DNA from: Hexactinellida sp. DTS-2022
Taxonomy: Eukaryota > Porifera > Hexactinellida
Direction of reading: 5' to 3'
Length of the DNA stretch: 64,000 bases
Assembly (NCBI GenBank): GCA_028753945.1
Contig: JAPNXP010000008.1
Coordinates: forward strand, 1,488,001 to 1,552,000
Shown: positions 1 to 10,818 of the stretch, in pieces
Position numbering within the stretch: the stretch's first letter is position 1
Layout of the letters: every line of letters starts with the position of its first letter
Notes under the pieces: generated by a model
What the model was told of the DNA's origin: nothing
Databases searched by the model: none
Seen by the model: the letters and a program-made list of their open reading frames with translations, nothing else
Translations under genes and position numbers: made by a program

Positions 1-1375
1 ATCCTGAAGAAACCCCTTTGTACTATGTGAGTATAGAGGATACCTACGATGTGGTTAGACGAGCACACCTATCTACTGGTCATGGGGGACGTGATCGAAT
101 GTTAAAGGAACTTAGCAAAAAATATGCCAATGTCACTCGGGATGCTCTGGAACTGTTTAAATCCCACTGCCCGGAGTGCCAAAAGAAGCGTAAACGTCAT
201 ATGACCAAAGGTGTTGTTGTACAACCTATTCTCACAAATGAGTTTTCTTCCCGTGCCCAAATTGACTTGATTAACATGCAATCTATGGTACAGAACTCGT
301 TTAAATGGTTTCTTGTGTATCAGGACCACTTGACCAAGTTTGTGATCTTAATAGCTTCAACCTCAAAATGTGCAGCTGGAGTAGCACATCATCTCCTGGA
401 CATATTCCTTCTCGTTGGTGCCCCTGCCATTCTCCAGAGTGACAATGGCAGTGAGTTCACAGCACAGGTGATCCAAGAACTCAAAATCGTATGGCCTACG
501 ATCATTATGGTTCATGGAAAGCCGCGCCACCCACAGAGCCAAGGTTCAGTGGAACGAGCCAATGGTAACATCAAAGATATGCTTGTTGCATGAATGGGAG
601 ACAATTATATAGCTGATTGGTCAACAGGCATCAAGTTCGTTCAATTCCAAAAAAATTCCAGTCTCCATTCTGAGGTCAAAAGAGCTCCATACGCTGCCAT
701 GTTTGGCTGCGATGTTAAAGTTGGTCTGACTTCTTCATCTCTTCCTACAGAAGTCATTGAACGCATGTAGAGCGAGGATGATCTCTTGTCAGTTCTAAGC
801 ACACCACTCATAGAGACACATCAACAAAGTCCCTCTGCAACTATAACTGAACCAAATATACCCAATAGCAGTCAAAGCGACTTAAATGTAGTAATTACAG
901 GTCATAACTATTCCATGTCTACAAACGATCTACCAATAGCAACTGTCTATGAAAATAATTCAGCGATTGGCACCACCATGTCAGTACTCACTACAATTCC
1001 ACATCTGTCACAAACAGTCTATCCCAGTCAGATGATCCACCTCCCATGAGCTCTGCACCTATGGATATCATCACCTCACACATAGATAGCATATTAGTGG
1101 AACGACAGGGTGTCAGAACTGCCCAGTTTGCCCAAGCTGAATGAATGGTGAAGAGAAGTCGGATTGATCTAGCTCACGGACATCCTGGTGATAATGTAGC
1201 AGTACCAATACCTCTGGTTGACAGAGGACGTGGTGACCCCCGTAACATTCTGGGAGTGATCCTTGACTGTAACGAGAACAACATGTACAGTATTTGTGTT
1301 AAATCTGGTATTCTTAAATCAAAGTATGCCCGCAACCAGTTTGACCTGTGTAAAGCGGTTCATAATCCCTGGTAA
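1..1375 (+). pseudogene. KRBA2/SCND3-like integrase gene, decayed, 5' end off the window
   Basis: The reading frame is open from the window edge to a stop at 591-593. The 191-residue piece has an H2C2 zinc finger (H17, H22, C51, C54) followed by an integrase-type RNase H fold with D83 (AQIDL), D142 (QSDNGSEF) and E179 (GSVERAN), i.e. a D-D-E triad with 36 residues between the last two. After the stop the same frame continues readable (MGDNYIADW..RAPYAAMFG), so a W codon probably became TGA. Further lesions are a TAG near 768, a frameshift near 1035 and a TGA at 1142. The tail (GDNVAVPIPLVDRGRGDPRN) is, from memory, typical of KRAB-A domain-containing protein 2 / SCAN domain 3-like proteins of transposon origin. 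Such proteins would join DNA ends in the nucleus; this copy cannot. No terminal repeats are visible, so the parent element type is unresolved. Confidence 0.85.
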
Positions 1376-1479
1376 ATTTTGAATTTCCGGAATTCAATAA
1401 TAAAACTGGCCCTATATAGATATTTTGTCATGCCTTAATCAGAATTGACCAAGATTATTAAAATTTGTATGATAAATAT

Positions 1480-1666
1480 TAATTTTCTATTAAGCGAGCA
1501 CAATTTCCACCCAATTTATTGAGTTTGCCCCAATTAAGCGGAGTTTGTCCCGATTAACCAAATTTTTAAGTATTAGCTTCTATGGAAAGGAGTCGGTTCT
1601 TGGGGAGTTGTCCCAATTAAGCGGCTGTCCCGATTAATCGGTGTCCCAATTAAGCGGAGTACACTG
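1480..1666. mobile_element. Partial pogo/Tigger-like MITE
   Basis: The stretch repeats CCCAATTAAGCGGAG and CCCGATTAA motifs several times and ends in AGCGGAGTACACTG followed by TA. This matches the ends of the better-defined copies at 43126-43294 and 51939-53310. The opposite terminus is not recognisable, so the copy is truncated or diverged. 1376-1479 shows nothing. Confidence 0.55.
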
Positions 1667-2169
1667 TACTATGTATATTACCTTTGATGCTACTTACGGC
1701 TATATCTTTAACTGTTAATGTTCTATAATGATCCTCCTGGGGCCTTTTTCCCACTCGTAGACTGTAAGAGAGGACATACTGTAGTAACATATTTTTTAAT
1801 AAAAGATAGGGGGTTTAGTGATAATGGAACCAGTCTCATAGTATAAATTCAATACTATAACTTTAATATCTATTAGTTTGCGGATTCCAGCTGCTCACCC
1901 TCTCTGCAACATAAATGGCGACAACCATATTATAGGAAATTAACGCGCCATGACATTAACGCGAATTGCTCCAATTCGCGTTAATTAAGTCGCGTTAATT
2001 TCATCTCGCGTTAATTTCCTATAATAAGTAATATGCACTCTGTCCACCTGTATACATGGAGTGATAAAATTCCTTTTAAGTAAACGAGAATACAATACAA
2101 ACATATATTCTGACATTTTTGAAACACTGATTAGTCACTTATTTGTGGAATATTCATAAATATAAATAC
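1667..2169. other. Non-coding stretch with one small palindromic MITE
   Basis: No coding signal was found. The only structure is an inverted repeat at about 1935-2026, with ends TATAGGAAATTAACGCG and its complement around an inner palindrome (ATTAACGCGAATTG..CAATTCGCGTTAAT). It could be a TA-inserting MITE of about 90 bp; the short TA flank is not decisive. Confidence 0.5.
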
Positions 2170-2176
2170 ATTCAAG

Positions 2177-4628
2177 CATAGCATACTCTATATATGGCCT
2201 GACATTAACCTAGAAATATAGACCAAAGATGAAGGAGAAGATGGTAATATTTATCGAACCACAATATTTAATTTCAAAATAATAATAATAATCAACCACA
2301 TTTATTAGAAATATTCTTGAAATAAATACAAGTAATACAACTATTGATCAGATTTTATTCCAAACTCTTCTATTGACGTAATATCTCATCCTTAAAAATT
2401 TCACTTTGTTATTTTATTCATATTAGCTTCTTTCATGCCTACACGTGTTCTGTCCCCGGATGCAAGAGCAACTACAACCCAGATGACCATGTTCCTGTTT
2501 TCAAGATGCCTCAAAGTCCACCTGAATCATGCCTGGACATGCGCTCTTCGTCTCGCGGATATTGGTGACCTGAAGGTGGTCTATGTATGTAACAAACATT
2601 TTCAGAAAGAAGACATAGACTACACTTTCAAAGTCCCAAAAGGAGATGGTACTTTTACTGAGCGTATTACTCAACCAAACCTACCAAACGGAGTCGCTTG
2701 TTATACGATGCAAAAGAGGAAGCCTTGATGAACCAAACACAATAATTAGCTTGAGATCCGAGATCCGAGAGTCAGGAGAAAGAGAAGTTTGTGGTCAACT
2801 CTCTACAGGACTTGAAAGAAAAGTTAACCTTGGTTAATTTACCTAATAGTTGGTTGGTGTGGTTCCGTAATGAGAGCAACATAACGTTTATTCTCGCTAA
2901 TATGGCTGAAAAAATATCTCAGTAGATTTGTACTTTGAAATCAATGAGTCTTCATCCACCTCAGTCTATTTTAATGGACAGAGTATATCCGTTCCCATTT
3001 CTGCAATTAGTGACATCCGAGAAATTGAATCTGTTCTGCAGGAACTTGCTTTAAAATACAACTCTCGTTCTGAAAATACTAAGGAGTCGATTCATTTACC
3101 TCGAGCCAAAGAGCTATTAAGGAGGTTTTCAATAATTTACTACTTAATAATGAACATAATAATGATTCCTCAGAATTAGCGCGTTTGCAATAAATACTGG
3201 GTCAATTAGAAAATTCATTTATTCCCAAGAACAGACGAAGGTACAAGATCATAACCAAATCATGGCGATTAAACTCATTTGATTTCTCCTGCTTGTTATA
3301 AGTATCTTCAGAGTTTAAACTGTATCTCTCTTCATCATGTCAATACATTAGAGAAAAATTGGCAAACTGAGTAAACAAACATACACCAGTTTTAGACATG
3401 TTTGTATTGCCTTACCACAAATTACCAACCATTTGACTCAATCTTGTGGCTTTAAATACGTGTTGTCCTCCTTTCTACAGACGAATCCCTTGGAACACCA
3501 TTTCGGTCTATACCGTATGATGTCAGGTTCTAATTATTACATCTCCTATCTTCAAATCTTTGAAACCGAGCGTCGACTTAAACTTTTTAGCTTTCAATCT
3601 ATTCAGTCATTTGCAAAGTCATTTTCTTGTCCGTATTCCACTACTGATGGTGAATTCAATTTGGAGCCATTTCTTGATGAGATTCATGATCTATCAACAA
3701 TTGATTGTGATTCACAGTTGCTTCAATCATTAGCCTTTATTGCAGGCTATACTGTCCATCAGTACCTGAAACAAACAAAACCGTGGCATGTCTGTCTACA
3801 TACCTATGTTAACAGTTGATAAAGAATTTCTCCTTGATTTAGACCTGGACTCTCGGTATAAACTTCTGCAGCTAACGGACAGTGGCGGACTTAAATATCC
3901 ATCTGAGCCAGTTTTGAATTCCATCCTTGTTTTATGGAAGACCTTTAGTGCCATCGAAAACAATAAAGAGCTGTTGGCGAAGCTTATAAGTGGACCTTCT
4001 AGAAAAATAATAGTTGAACTCGCGTTGATGTATTTGGAAGTGATAATCGTGATCCAAGTATTTGGAAGTCTACTTGTATTAGCTGTGGTGTGTTTAGTTG
4101 GAAAATCTTATCGAAGCTCGTCTTTACCGCAGCGAATTGCTTTCTTGCAAACAAAGTTAAGAATTATAACACACTGGTTCTTTTAAAAAGTATAGAAAAG
4201 CGAAATTAAATAAATTCTCTTAATTATGTGTCTACTTATTTGTATTTACCATGATTTTTATTACTCTGTTTATTCTTATTTTCTATTATGTAGTTAAATG
4301 TGTCGTGTGTCACTGCTTGAGCCAGGGAGAGAAAGAGGAGAGAGGAAAGAAAGCAAATAATTGTGTATTATTTACTGTAGTATTAATATTAGGAATTGTA
4401 CTGTTTGTGTTTATTATTAATTTATTATGAAAAATTAAGAAAATTCAATCACCGTTCTCATTACGGCTATTGATAATTACGGGATAGCAAGGCTGAGTAA
4501 TGTTTACGACCTAGAGACGTACAAATAACTTAGTAATTCAATATACTGAACATTAAAAATTAAAATTTGCCATCTTCCTGTGCATCCCTGGTACATCTAC
4601 TGTCAGGCAATATATAGAGTAGGGTATG
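2177..4628 (+). mobile_element. P-superfamily element, internally deleted copy (P1)
   Basis: The left end is CATAGCATACTCTATATATG (from 2177); the right end is the complement of CATACCCTACTCTATATATT (to 4628). The flanks are ATTCAAG (2170-2176) and GTTCAAG (4629-4635), a 7-bp TSD with one mismatch. Inside are plus-strand remains of a THAP/P transposase. At 2452 bp it is about 1.15 kb shorter than the copy at 56835-60436. The missing part is the middle of the transposase gene, as in the classic internal deletions of P elements. The element also holds AT-rich non-coding ends. Confidence 0.85.
2435..4196 (+). pseudogene. THAP/P-element-like transposase remnant in P1
   Basis: The THAP finger is readable across two frames: CSVPGCKSNYNPDDHVPVFK (about 2449-2510) and, after a frameshift, GDLKVVYVCNKHFQKEDIDY (from about 2568), giving the C2CH pattern. 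Next comes ISVPISAISDIREIESVL (about 2980-3040), matching the copy at 58891-59481, then NSFIPKNRRRY (about 3213). Around 3365-3380 the text jumps from a VNTLEK motif straight to TSFRHVCIALPQITNHL. The part of the RNase H-like core containing the DEI and HILKSVRNNWLN motifs is therefore deleted. The C-terminal part follows: TNPLEHHFGLYRMMSGSN (3483-3536), LAFIAGYTVHQYLK, LTDSGGLKYPSEP. A frameshift near 4040 and other lesions make it inactive. Confidence 0.85.
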
Positions 4629-4742
4629 GTTCAAGATTCCGGGTAAACCGACTGTGATCAAAGTAAATATATTCAGGTTTGTATAGAAATGGAGTTTTCA
4701 CTTTGAACTAACCTAATGATTCTCAGCGACAATATAGATGTT

Positions 4743-4905
4743 ACAGTCATTCTGTGTAATCAGTCATTTCACGTAATGCATAGAAATTTTAGGCATTTCG
4801 CGTAATAGCTGTGACCCTTAGTCATTTCATGAAATGCCTAAAATTTCTAGTTGTTTCATGAAATGACTAAATTTATAGAGTTCTTGTTACATGAAATGAC
4901 TGAAT
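4743..4905. repeat. Short MITE-like array of inverted TCATTTCATGAAATG motifs
   Basis: CAGTCATT ends (4743; complement near 4897-4903) bracket several copies of a self-complementary motif (TCATTTCACGTAATG, TCATTTCATGAAATG, TTTCATGAAATGA). The layout, with CAGT ends and iterated inner boxes, resembles the pogo-like MITEs elsewhere in the window, but a clean TA duplication is not visible. Confidence 0.4.
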
Positions 4906-4917
4906 TGTAATTATGAT

Positions 4918-5220
4918 TCATACAGATGAACGACTTATGTTAGTAAATGACAGATGATGTATTTCAAATATTTTTTGACACATTGCCAATTTTCCAGTCC
5001 TTGCTAGGTTACTTCTGTTTACATGCCAAGCTGCTATGACAACGACTAGAACATTTGATGTTGTTCTAGAAACATTTACATCTGGAACTTTCGCAACGTT
5101 TGGGCCAGCACAGTTGCATTTCACATAACCTTTACCTCCACAAGTGGACTGTTCTGTGACTGCTTGGCGTAAAGATGTAGTTTTTGTGCGATCTATATCT
5201 GTTTCTCCAACATTAATCAT
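4918..5220 (-). pseudogene. Cysteine-rich CXC-like remnant of a KRBA2/SCND3-type gene
   Basis: The minus-strand frame reads TEQSTCGGKGYVKCNCAG and then, after a +1 shift, CESSRCKCF*NNIKCSSRCH followed by SSLACKQK. The spaced C.C..C, C.C and CS.CH pattern is a Tesmin/TSO1-like CXC motif that, from memory, is found in KRBA2/SCND3-like repeat proteins, the same family as the plus-strand pseudogene at the window start. It has at least one frameshift and two stops. No flanking integrase was found on this strand, so it is either an isolated fragment or a separate gene of the same family. Confidence 0.5.
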
Positions 5221-5387
5221 AATATCCTCCGCCTTAAATAATTGTCATTTCAAATAATATGTTTTTTCGAATAACGGAAATGCAAACTGTTTATTTCCAT
5301 CTTGGTATTCAGGAACAGGAAAGAGATTGTCCCAATTAAGTACGTCGAAAGTTGTAGAAAAATGTTAGCAATTAGCTTATTGTTAAT

Positions 5388-5543
5388 CAGAGTTTTTTTT
5401 TAAGGCCGATCTTGGTGTAAATTTTGTAAAAAGATTTTTTGGAGTTACACCACGATTATGGGTCGGTAGCGGCCGCTGCAGTGTTGAGTAACACCAAGGC
5501 CGCGCTGCGTTACATCAAGGTCTCAACCTTAAAAAAAACCCTG
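5388..5543. mobile_element. hAT-type MITE with perfect 8-bp TSD
   Basis: Ends are CAGAGTTTTTTTTTAAGG and the complement of CAGGGTTTTTTTTAAGG. The flanks TTGTTAAT at 5380-5387 and 5544-5551 are identical, as expected for a hAT insertion. It is 156 bp and non-coding, with a G+C-rich centre (GGTAGCGGCCGCTGCAG). Confidence 0.8.
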
Positions 5544-6234
5544 TTGTTAATATATTTACTAATTGTGTAATTAATTATCATAATTTTCGGACTTTGTAGT
5601 AATATGAAGAGTACGTCGGGTACTTGCTACAGCCATAATATTTCGGAAAGATTAATGAGGAATTAGTTCAAATATGGGTAACAAATGGATGGTGAACAAA
5701 CATTATTTGTACCAAGGGTGGCGTTGGTTAACCGATCTGAGGCTACGGTTACAATTCGATTTCTCGCCACGGTTAACCGGTTAACCGCCCATCCTACTCA
5801 ATAGAATAAATCCTTTATAAAAATTTGACTATACTACAGAATAAGACTCAGCTGTATAAAATATAACCGCATAAGTATATTAACTGATATATTTCGTGCT
5901 TTAGGTAAATTTAAATCAATGTTGTCTAAGAAAATGTATAAAGTGGTGATGATAAATAGATTTAGGACTAACCATAGCCTACTCTATATAAGGCCTAACA
6001 GTAACCTTGAAATTAATGACTACGGATGCACTAATAGATGGTAATATTTAACCAACCACAATATATTAACCCATATTTATATTTATAATGAACCACATTT
6101 TTTTGTTACAACTACCCCACTAAATTGTAAGTTTAAATTTTCATTGATTATTAGCCTCTCTTTTAATTTATTTTGTCATTTTCTTGTCCACTTACTGTTC
6201 CTATTCACTTCTAACTATTAGATTCATTTACATT

Positions 6235-7156
6235 ATGCCCAGCCCCCGGATGCAGAAGTAACTACAGCCCAGATGATCGAGTTCCTATATTCAGGATGCC
6301 TGAACATCCACCAGAACTCAGCTTGGATACGGGCTCTTCACCGAGAGGATATTGATGACCTGGGGGTAGTCAACGTATGCGTGAAGCACTTTCGAGAAGA
6401 AGATGTCGAAGTTTCTCACAAGGTTCCCAATGGAGACGGAACTTTCACTGAAATACCTCGTGCAAAGCCCAAGTTGAGAGACGGCGCAGTTCCCTGCTTA
6501 CTTCCCGGTTGTCCATCCTACTACTCTTCAACCACAACAACCAAACGGACTCGCTTGTCGTATGACGCAAAAGAAGAAGAATTGATGAATCAGACACTGT
6601 AATGCCTTTTCTTGATGAAATTGGCGATCTATCATCTATTGAATGCTCTCAACAAATCTTTCAGTCGTTAGCTTTTATCGCAGGCTATACGGTCCATAAG
6701 TTCTTAAAAAGATCTCCGGAATGCCATGTGTGCATTGATACTTTAACTTATGATAAAGAATTTGTTTTTGATGTTGAATCACATACTGAGTTTAAGCTCT
6801 TACAATTAACAGATCGTGGCGGACTTAAGTATCCGTCCGAGCCTGTTCTTACTTCAGTTATAACTTTATGGAATATAATGATTGCAATAGAAAATTATAA
6901 TCAGCTGTTGACTTTGCTTGTAGACGGTCCCTCTAGAAGGTTATTAGTAGAACTCACCTTGATATACATGGAAAATTATGATGATATTGCTATCTGGAAA
7001 TCAAATTGTATTAATTGCGATGTGTACAGTTGGAGTATTTTGAGCAAGTTAATCTTTACTGCTGCTAATTGTTTTCTTGCCAATAAAATTAAAAACTACA
7101 ACTCCTCTGTGCTTCAAATAGGTATCGATAAACGTAAATTGAAAAAATTATCATGA
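6235..7156 (+). pseudogene. Truncated THAP + C-terminal P transposase remnant in P2
   Basis: From an ATG at 6235 the THAP region is readable in two frames. The N-terminal half is PGCRSNYSPDDRVPIFRMP; the second half (6273-6602) has VNVCVKHFREEDVE, GDGTFTEIPR and GAVPCLLPG (an AVP-box-like end). The first zinc-ligand cysteine is missing. Right after LMNQTL and a stop, the C-terminal part starts (6602-7156): FLDEIGDLSSIEC, LAFIAGYTVHKFLK, CHVC, LTDRGGLKYPSEP, ending KLKKLS. All of the central catalytic domain is deleted. The arrangement recalls the internally deleted KP repressor elements of Drosophila, but the frames are not joined, so any product would be two short pieces. Confidence 0.85.
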
Positions 7157-7257
7157 ATTATTATTTACCATTACAGAATATTTATTGTTGTTAGCACTTA
7201 ATTTCTTTTATTTGTATCTTAGATTTCGCGTATCAAGTATACATAATTGTCAAGTTT

Positions 7258-7306
7258 GAGAGAGAGAGAGAGAGACAGAAAGAGAGAGAGAGAGATAGGA
7301 GAGAGG
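7258..7306. repeat. GA-rich simple repeat
   Basis: A run of GAGAGA with a few interruptions in the 3' non-coding part of P2. A similar but shorter purine tract occurs at 4322-4350 at the same relative place in P1, so it is an inherited part of the element. Confidence 0.8.
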
Positions 7307-7713
7307 AGTTACAAGACATGTTGTGTTTCGTATATGTGTTGTGTATTACAGTAGTTTATATTTTGTATGTAGGTTTACTTATTATCATTAAAAATATTAA
7401 TTCCAAATAAATGTATGGGTTTATTCTTCACAGGATATAGTTGGTTTGTAAATATTTGACTTGATATGCACTTAAGTGCTTTTATGTTCACTCCATAAGA
7501 TTATTCTATTCCTAAAGTCCATCTATTACCGCATCCATGGTGCATATACTGTTAGGCCTTGTATAGAGTAGGCTATGGACTAACATATTCTGATTAATAC
7601 ATTATGCATTTATTTCCCAATTAATCTGCTGATATTCAACAGACCGGCTAACTGGTTAATAAAATCTCTAACCGTTAACCAATGTCAGCAACGGTTAACC
7701 GAATCCAGCCTTG

Positions 7714-8705
7714 TTTCTACAATGCTCTTATAACTAGAATACCCTTAAGGGATCATGTATAATGCAGTTTGTAGAATCCAACAACTTTAATAGTAATTAT
7801 TCACATAACTGTGTCCCCAAATATGTTAATGTTTGGTATCGCGGTAACTTATATTTCAAGGAATCCACTTCAATTTAATCTAAATCCCTAATGAATTAAA
7901 CTTTAAGGCATGCAAAGAATCACCACTAACTCGATCAATATCAAATTGTTTTCCAAACAAATGTCCTAAAGGTTACACATTAATTTAATATTATTTGCTG
8001 TATCATAGCCTACTATATAAATGCCATTTCACTGCTTTGGACAAGGGATAAGATAAAGGCGGGATTATTTTTCTAACTGTAACCAATTACCTGATTAATA
8101 CTAGACTCATTATATCAACTACACATATCAAAGTTTTATATATGGGTCATAGTTGTCTCCCAACATAAATTCCAACTCAAGTAAATTATTACATGCAAAC
8201 TAGATAGTATAATTATGAAAACTAAGCAAATATTTAGTGGAATTTCTCATGATTTTCTTTGGGCAGGTAGTAGGAACAATAATACAATATGGTTCTTTGC
8301 CTTGTTGCTGTTAAGTAACAATTGGCTACTGTTGTTAAAATTTAAAGTAATAAATTCATTTTCCTTCTGTACTAAGCAATCTATACACTCATCAACGAAG
8401 TCTTCGCACTTTTCACCATCGAGTTTTAGGAGGGGGAGTTAATTGAATCCGATTGACAACAAAATTGTAAACACTTTCCAAGGAATAAACACCACATTTA
8501 GCACGTATTGGAATTTGGAAGGGCCATTTTAAGCAGCCACGATCAAAAAGGCCAATCAAGGCAAAAGTAAAAATCCGGGTCTTCAAATTCCATTCAATTC
8601 CATATATTTTCAGTGAGCACTGAACAACAATCGGGGTACAAATCTGAGATTTTAGACAATTTACTTAATAAGAAAGGCAGCATTGCGTATGAATTCAGGA
8701 AAACT
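7714..8705. other. AT-rich non-coding stretch
   Basis: No coding pattern, terminal repeat or TSD pair was recognised. A short plus-strand frame at 8215-8442 has no family resemblance and low-complexity composition; I do not call it a gene. Confidence 0.4.
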
Positions 8706-8999
8706 TCAAAAGAGTGGCCACACACACATTATGTGTGAAATCAAAATTCTCAGGATGGCTGTCATAAAATCATCTTCATGGGTTTCGAAGCTGCTGATAA
8801 ATTCCATAAACGAATCTCTATCTTTATGAACATAATCTTTCCTATTATACAACATGAGAATATTAGACTGTTTAAGTGCCCTCTCATTTTCCAGGACATG
8901 ACAAACCAATACATTGTAATTACATCTGTTAGTATAATCCAAAATGGTGTTCAATAAGATCAATTTGTATAAATGATGACAATAAATAGGTAATTCCAC
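8706..8999 (-). other. Unrecognised minus-strand reading frame, possible exon or repeat coding remnant
   Basis: A 97-codon open frame, unusually long for the local A+T content, with balanced composition (core LVCHVLENERALKQSNILML and DRDSFMEFISSFETHEDDFM). I do not recognise the family. Possible acceptor-like AG sites lie upstream but no convincing GT donor ends it. It could be a host exon, a decayed transposon gene, or chance. Confidence 0.25.
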
Positions 9000-9343
9000 A
9001 TTTCGCCGGTCAAAATACTAAAAGGTTAGGCAGTGTAATACTTGAATGGTGAAAACTCGTGAAGGTTTGAACTGTTAATTTCCTCATGAACTGGCAAGCT
9101 TCCCCAGACTCTAACCAACGAATTAGAGTAGACATTCAATTAAATATGGCATCATTATGTATAAGTGGAAAAAATCTCGGTTCTTGAGACGAACTTCCTT
9201 CCAAGAGTGTTGATTATAAGTTTGTGTGTCAATAATATGATCAGGATCAAAGTGTTTAGCACAAACGAAAATGTTTTTCAGTGTGTGAAGATCTAGCATA
9301 TAATTACATAATTACGTATGATTAATTAAAGAGCATCCATAAA

Positions 9344-9499
9344 TGTAGACGGTCTATTTCTAGACGTTCTATAAAAGCCCATACATATAAGTCAAAAAGC
9401 TGTAGACCGTCTATAAATTCTGTAGACCAAAAGCACTGCCGTCTATGGGTAATACTAATGTATAGGTAAGAAATCTGGTCTAGAAATAAACGGTCTACA
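9344..9499. mobile_element. Small inverted-repeat MITE (GTAGACGGTCTA ends)
   Basis: ATGTAGACGGTCTATTTCTA at the left pairs with GAAATAAACGGTCTACAT at the right, with more GTAGACCGTCTA boxes inside. It seems to interrupt a Helitron-like copy, whose sequence resumes immediately to the right (TCGCCAAGTTATGACGTCA). The TSD is unclear. Confidence 0.55.
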
Positions 9500-9830
9500 T
9501 ATAATTTTTTTTCTTTTTCCCCAATCCTCGCCAAGTTATGACGTCACATTTTGAGACGCGTGAAAATTCACTATAATCGATCAGGATTCGTAACTTGTAT
9601 AGATAAAATCAAGAAATTTAATTGAAGATGTACATTAAATATGCGGATATGTTGGTCACACATATTATGAACATGCTTGTACATTATCAAATAATGACAT
9701 GATCATTATAAACTCACATAATTAAATTTGACTATTTTAGCCCTATATACGTAATAATAAATGTTTGAATGAAACCACAAATCAACCGCGAAGCGGCTGT
9801 TGTGCGATTGGGTACTCGCCAGAAGAGATC
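9500..9830 (+). mobile_element. Degraded Helitron-like copy
   Basis: The order of landmarks matches the unit at 62281-62771: AGTTATGACGTCACATTTTG, a TGTACATTAAATATGCGGA box, GTTGGTCACAC, and a 3' hairpin stem CCAACCGC / GCGGTTG (here CAACCGCGAAGCGGCTG). The CTAG end is not preserved. Confidence 0.5.
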
Positions 9831-10813
9831 TGGAAAGCAAAACACACTACTTTATAATCAATTATTGAAAGCAAGCTCTTACCCAGGATTACAAAATAAC
9901 GTACGTATTCGTATACACCGTAAACCTTAGTTAAATAAAGTTCAAGTATCGTTCACTTGTTTCAATATATGCAGATAGAAGAGAATATTCTATAATAAAA
10001 AAGAAAAACATTTCAAAAACAGTTGGAATGACAGAGTCAATGGAAGTTTCACGAATTGTTATTAGAAATGAAATTTGGATGCCGTATTGGACCAATTTAA
10101 ATATTGTCATAATTAGTAGAATAAATATTGGTCTAATGAATAAAATATTAAAACAATATAATATTGTAATTGTTTCCACAATTATGTAATGGAAAGTGTG
10201 AATAAGTGACAATATCACTTAGTTATTCAAATGAAAAAGTGCACTTACATAAAACTCAGAGAATGGGAACAAAAAGAAAAACAAAATTTACTGAGCAAAC
10301 TAAATTCATTTTAACTACAAAATAAAACTTAACTTATGTAGTTATAATCACTAATCTTAAATATCACAATTTCATAATGAAATAAATGTTACTTGCGTTT
10401 ATAGGCTTTCCAACAATAGTGAAAATTCAAATTGTAGAAAATTATGGAACAAAGTTAAGTTTCAGCATACAGAATCAGCAACCACAGTTTTTTATGGGGA
10501 TTATATAACAATATAGTGCAAAGAAATTATATTTAAAAATTTGAAATGATTCTGATAATTTATTTTACTAAATTGAAAACGTGAATATAATACATAAAAA
10601 ACTAATTAGTCAGTTATTTAGGAAGTGTAAATACATTGACATAAAGATAAATCAGATTGAGTATGATATTGATATTAATTGAGATTCTGAACTAACAAAT
10701 TCAAAAAGTAAAATTTAAAGTTTGTGTGAATTTACGAGACATTTAAATCACATAACCTCTGTTCCCCAATTTTTTCCAACAAATTTTCAAATTTTCAATT
10801 AAAATTTAGCGTT
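9831..10813. other. AT-rich non-coding stretch
   Basis: Very A+T-rich, with no terminal repeats, coding motifs or tandem structure seen. A minus-strand hydrophobic frame (9931-10218) is explained by T-rich composition. Confidence 0.4.
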
Positions 10814-10818
10814 GAATT

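Larger units (their letters stand above)
5973..7577 (+). mobile_element. P-superfamily element, strongly deleted copy (P2)
   Basis: Terminal inverted repeats begin CATAGCCTACTCTATATAAG (5973) and, from the other end, CATAGCCTACTCTATACAAG (7577). GACTAAC at 5966-5972 and 7578-7584 is a perfect 7-bp TSD. At 1605 bp it is less than half the 3602 bp of the copy at 56835. It keeps both ends, a broken THAP domain and the transposase C-terminus. Confidence 0.88.
5702..7713. mobile_element. Non-autonomous element hosting P2 (CAAGG-ended family)
   Basis: The left end is CAAGGGTGGCGTTGGTTAAC and the right end is the complement of CAAGGCTGGATTCGGTTAAC. Flanking TTTGTAC / TTTCTAC is a possible 7-bp TSD with one mismatch. 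Iterated GGTTAACCGG boxes lie near both ends. Without the nested P element (5973-7577) it is about 400 bp. A related copy lies at 53702-54109 and a partial one at 54198-54530. Confidence 0.6.

Noticed and set aside
9931-10218. 95-codon hydrophobic minus-strand frame
   Set aside because: T-rich composition explains the Ile/Phe/Leu run; no family motif, start context or splice support.
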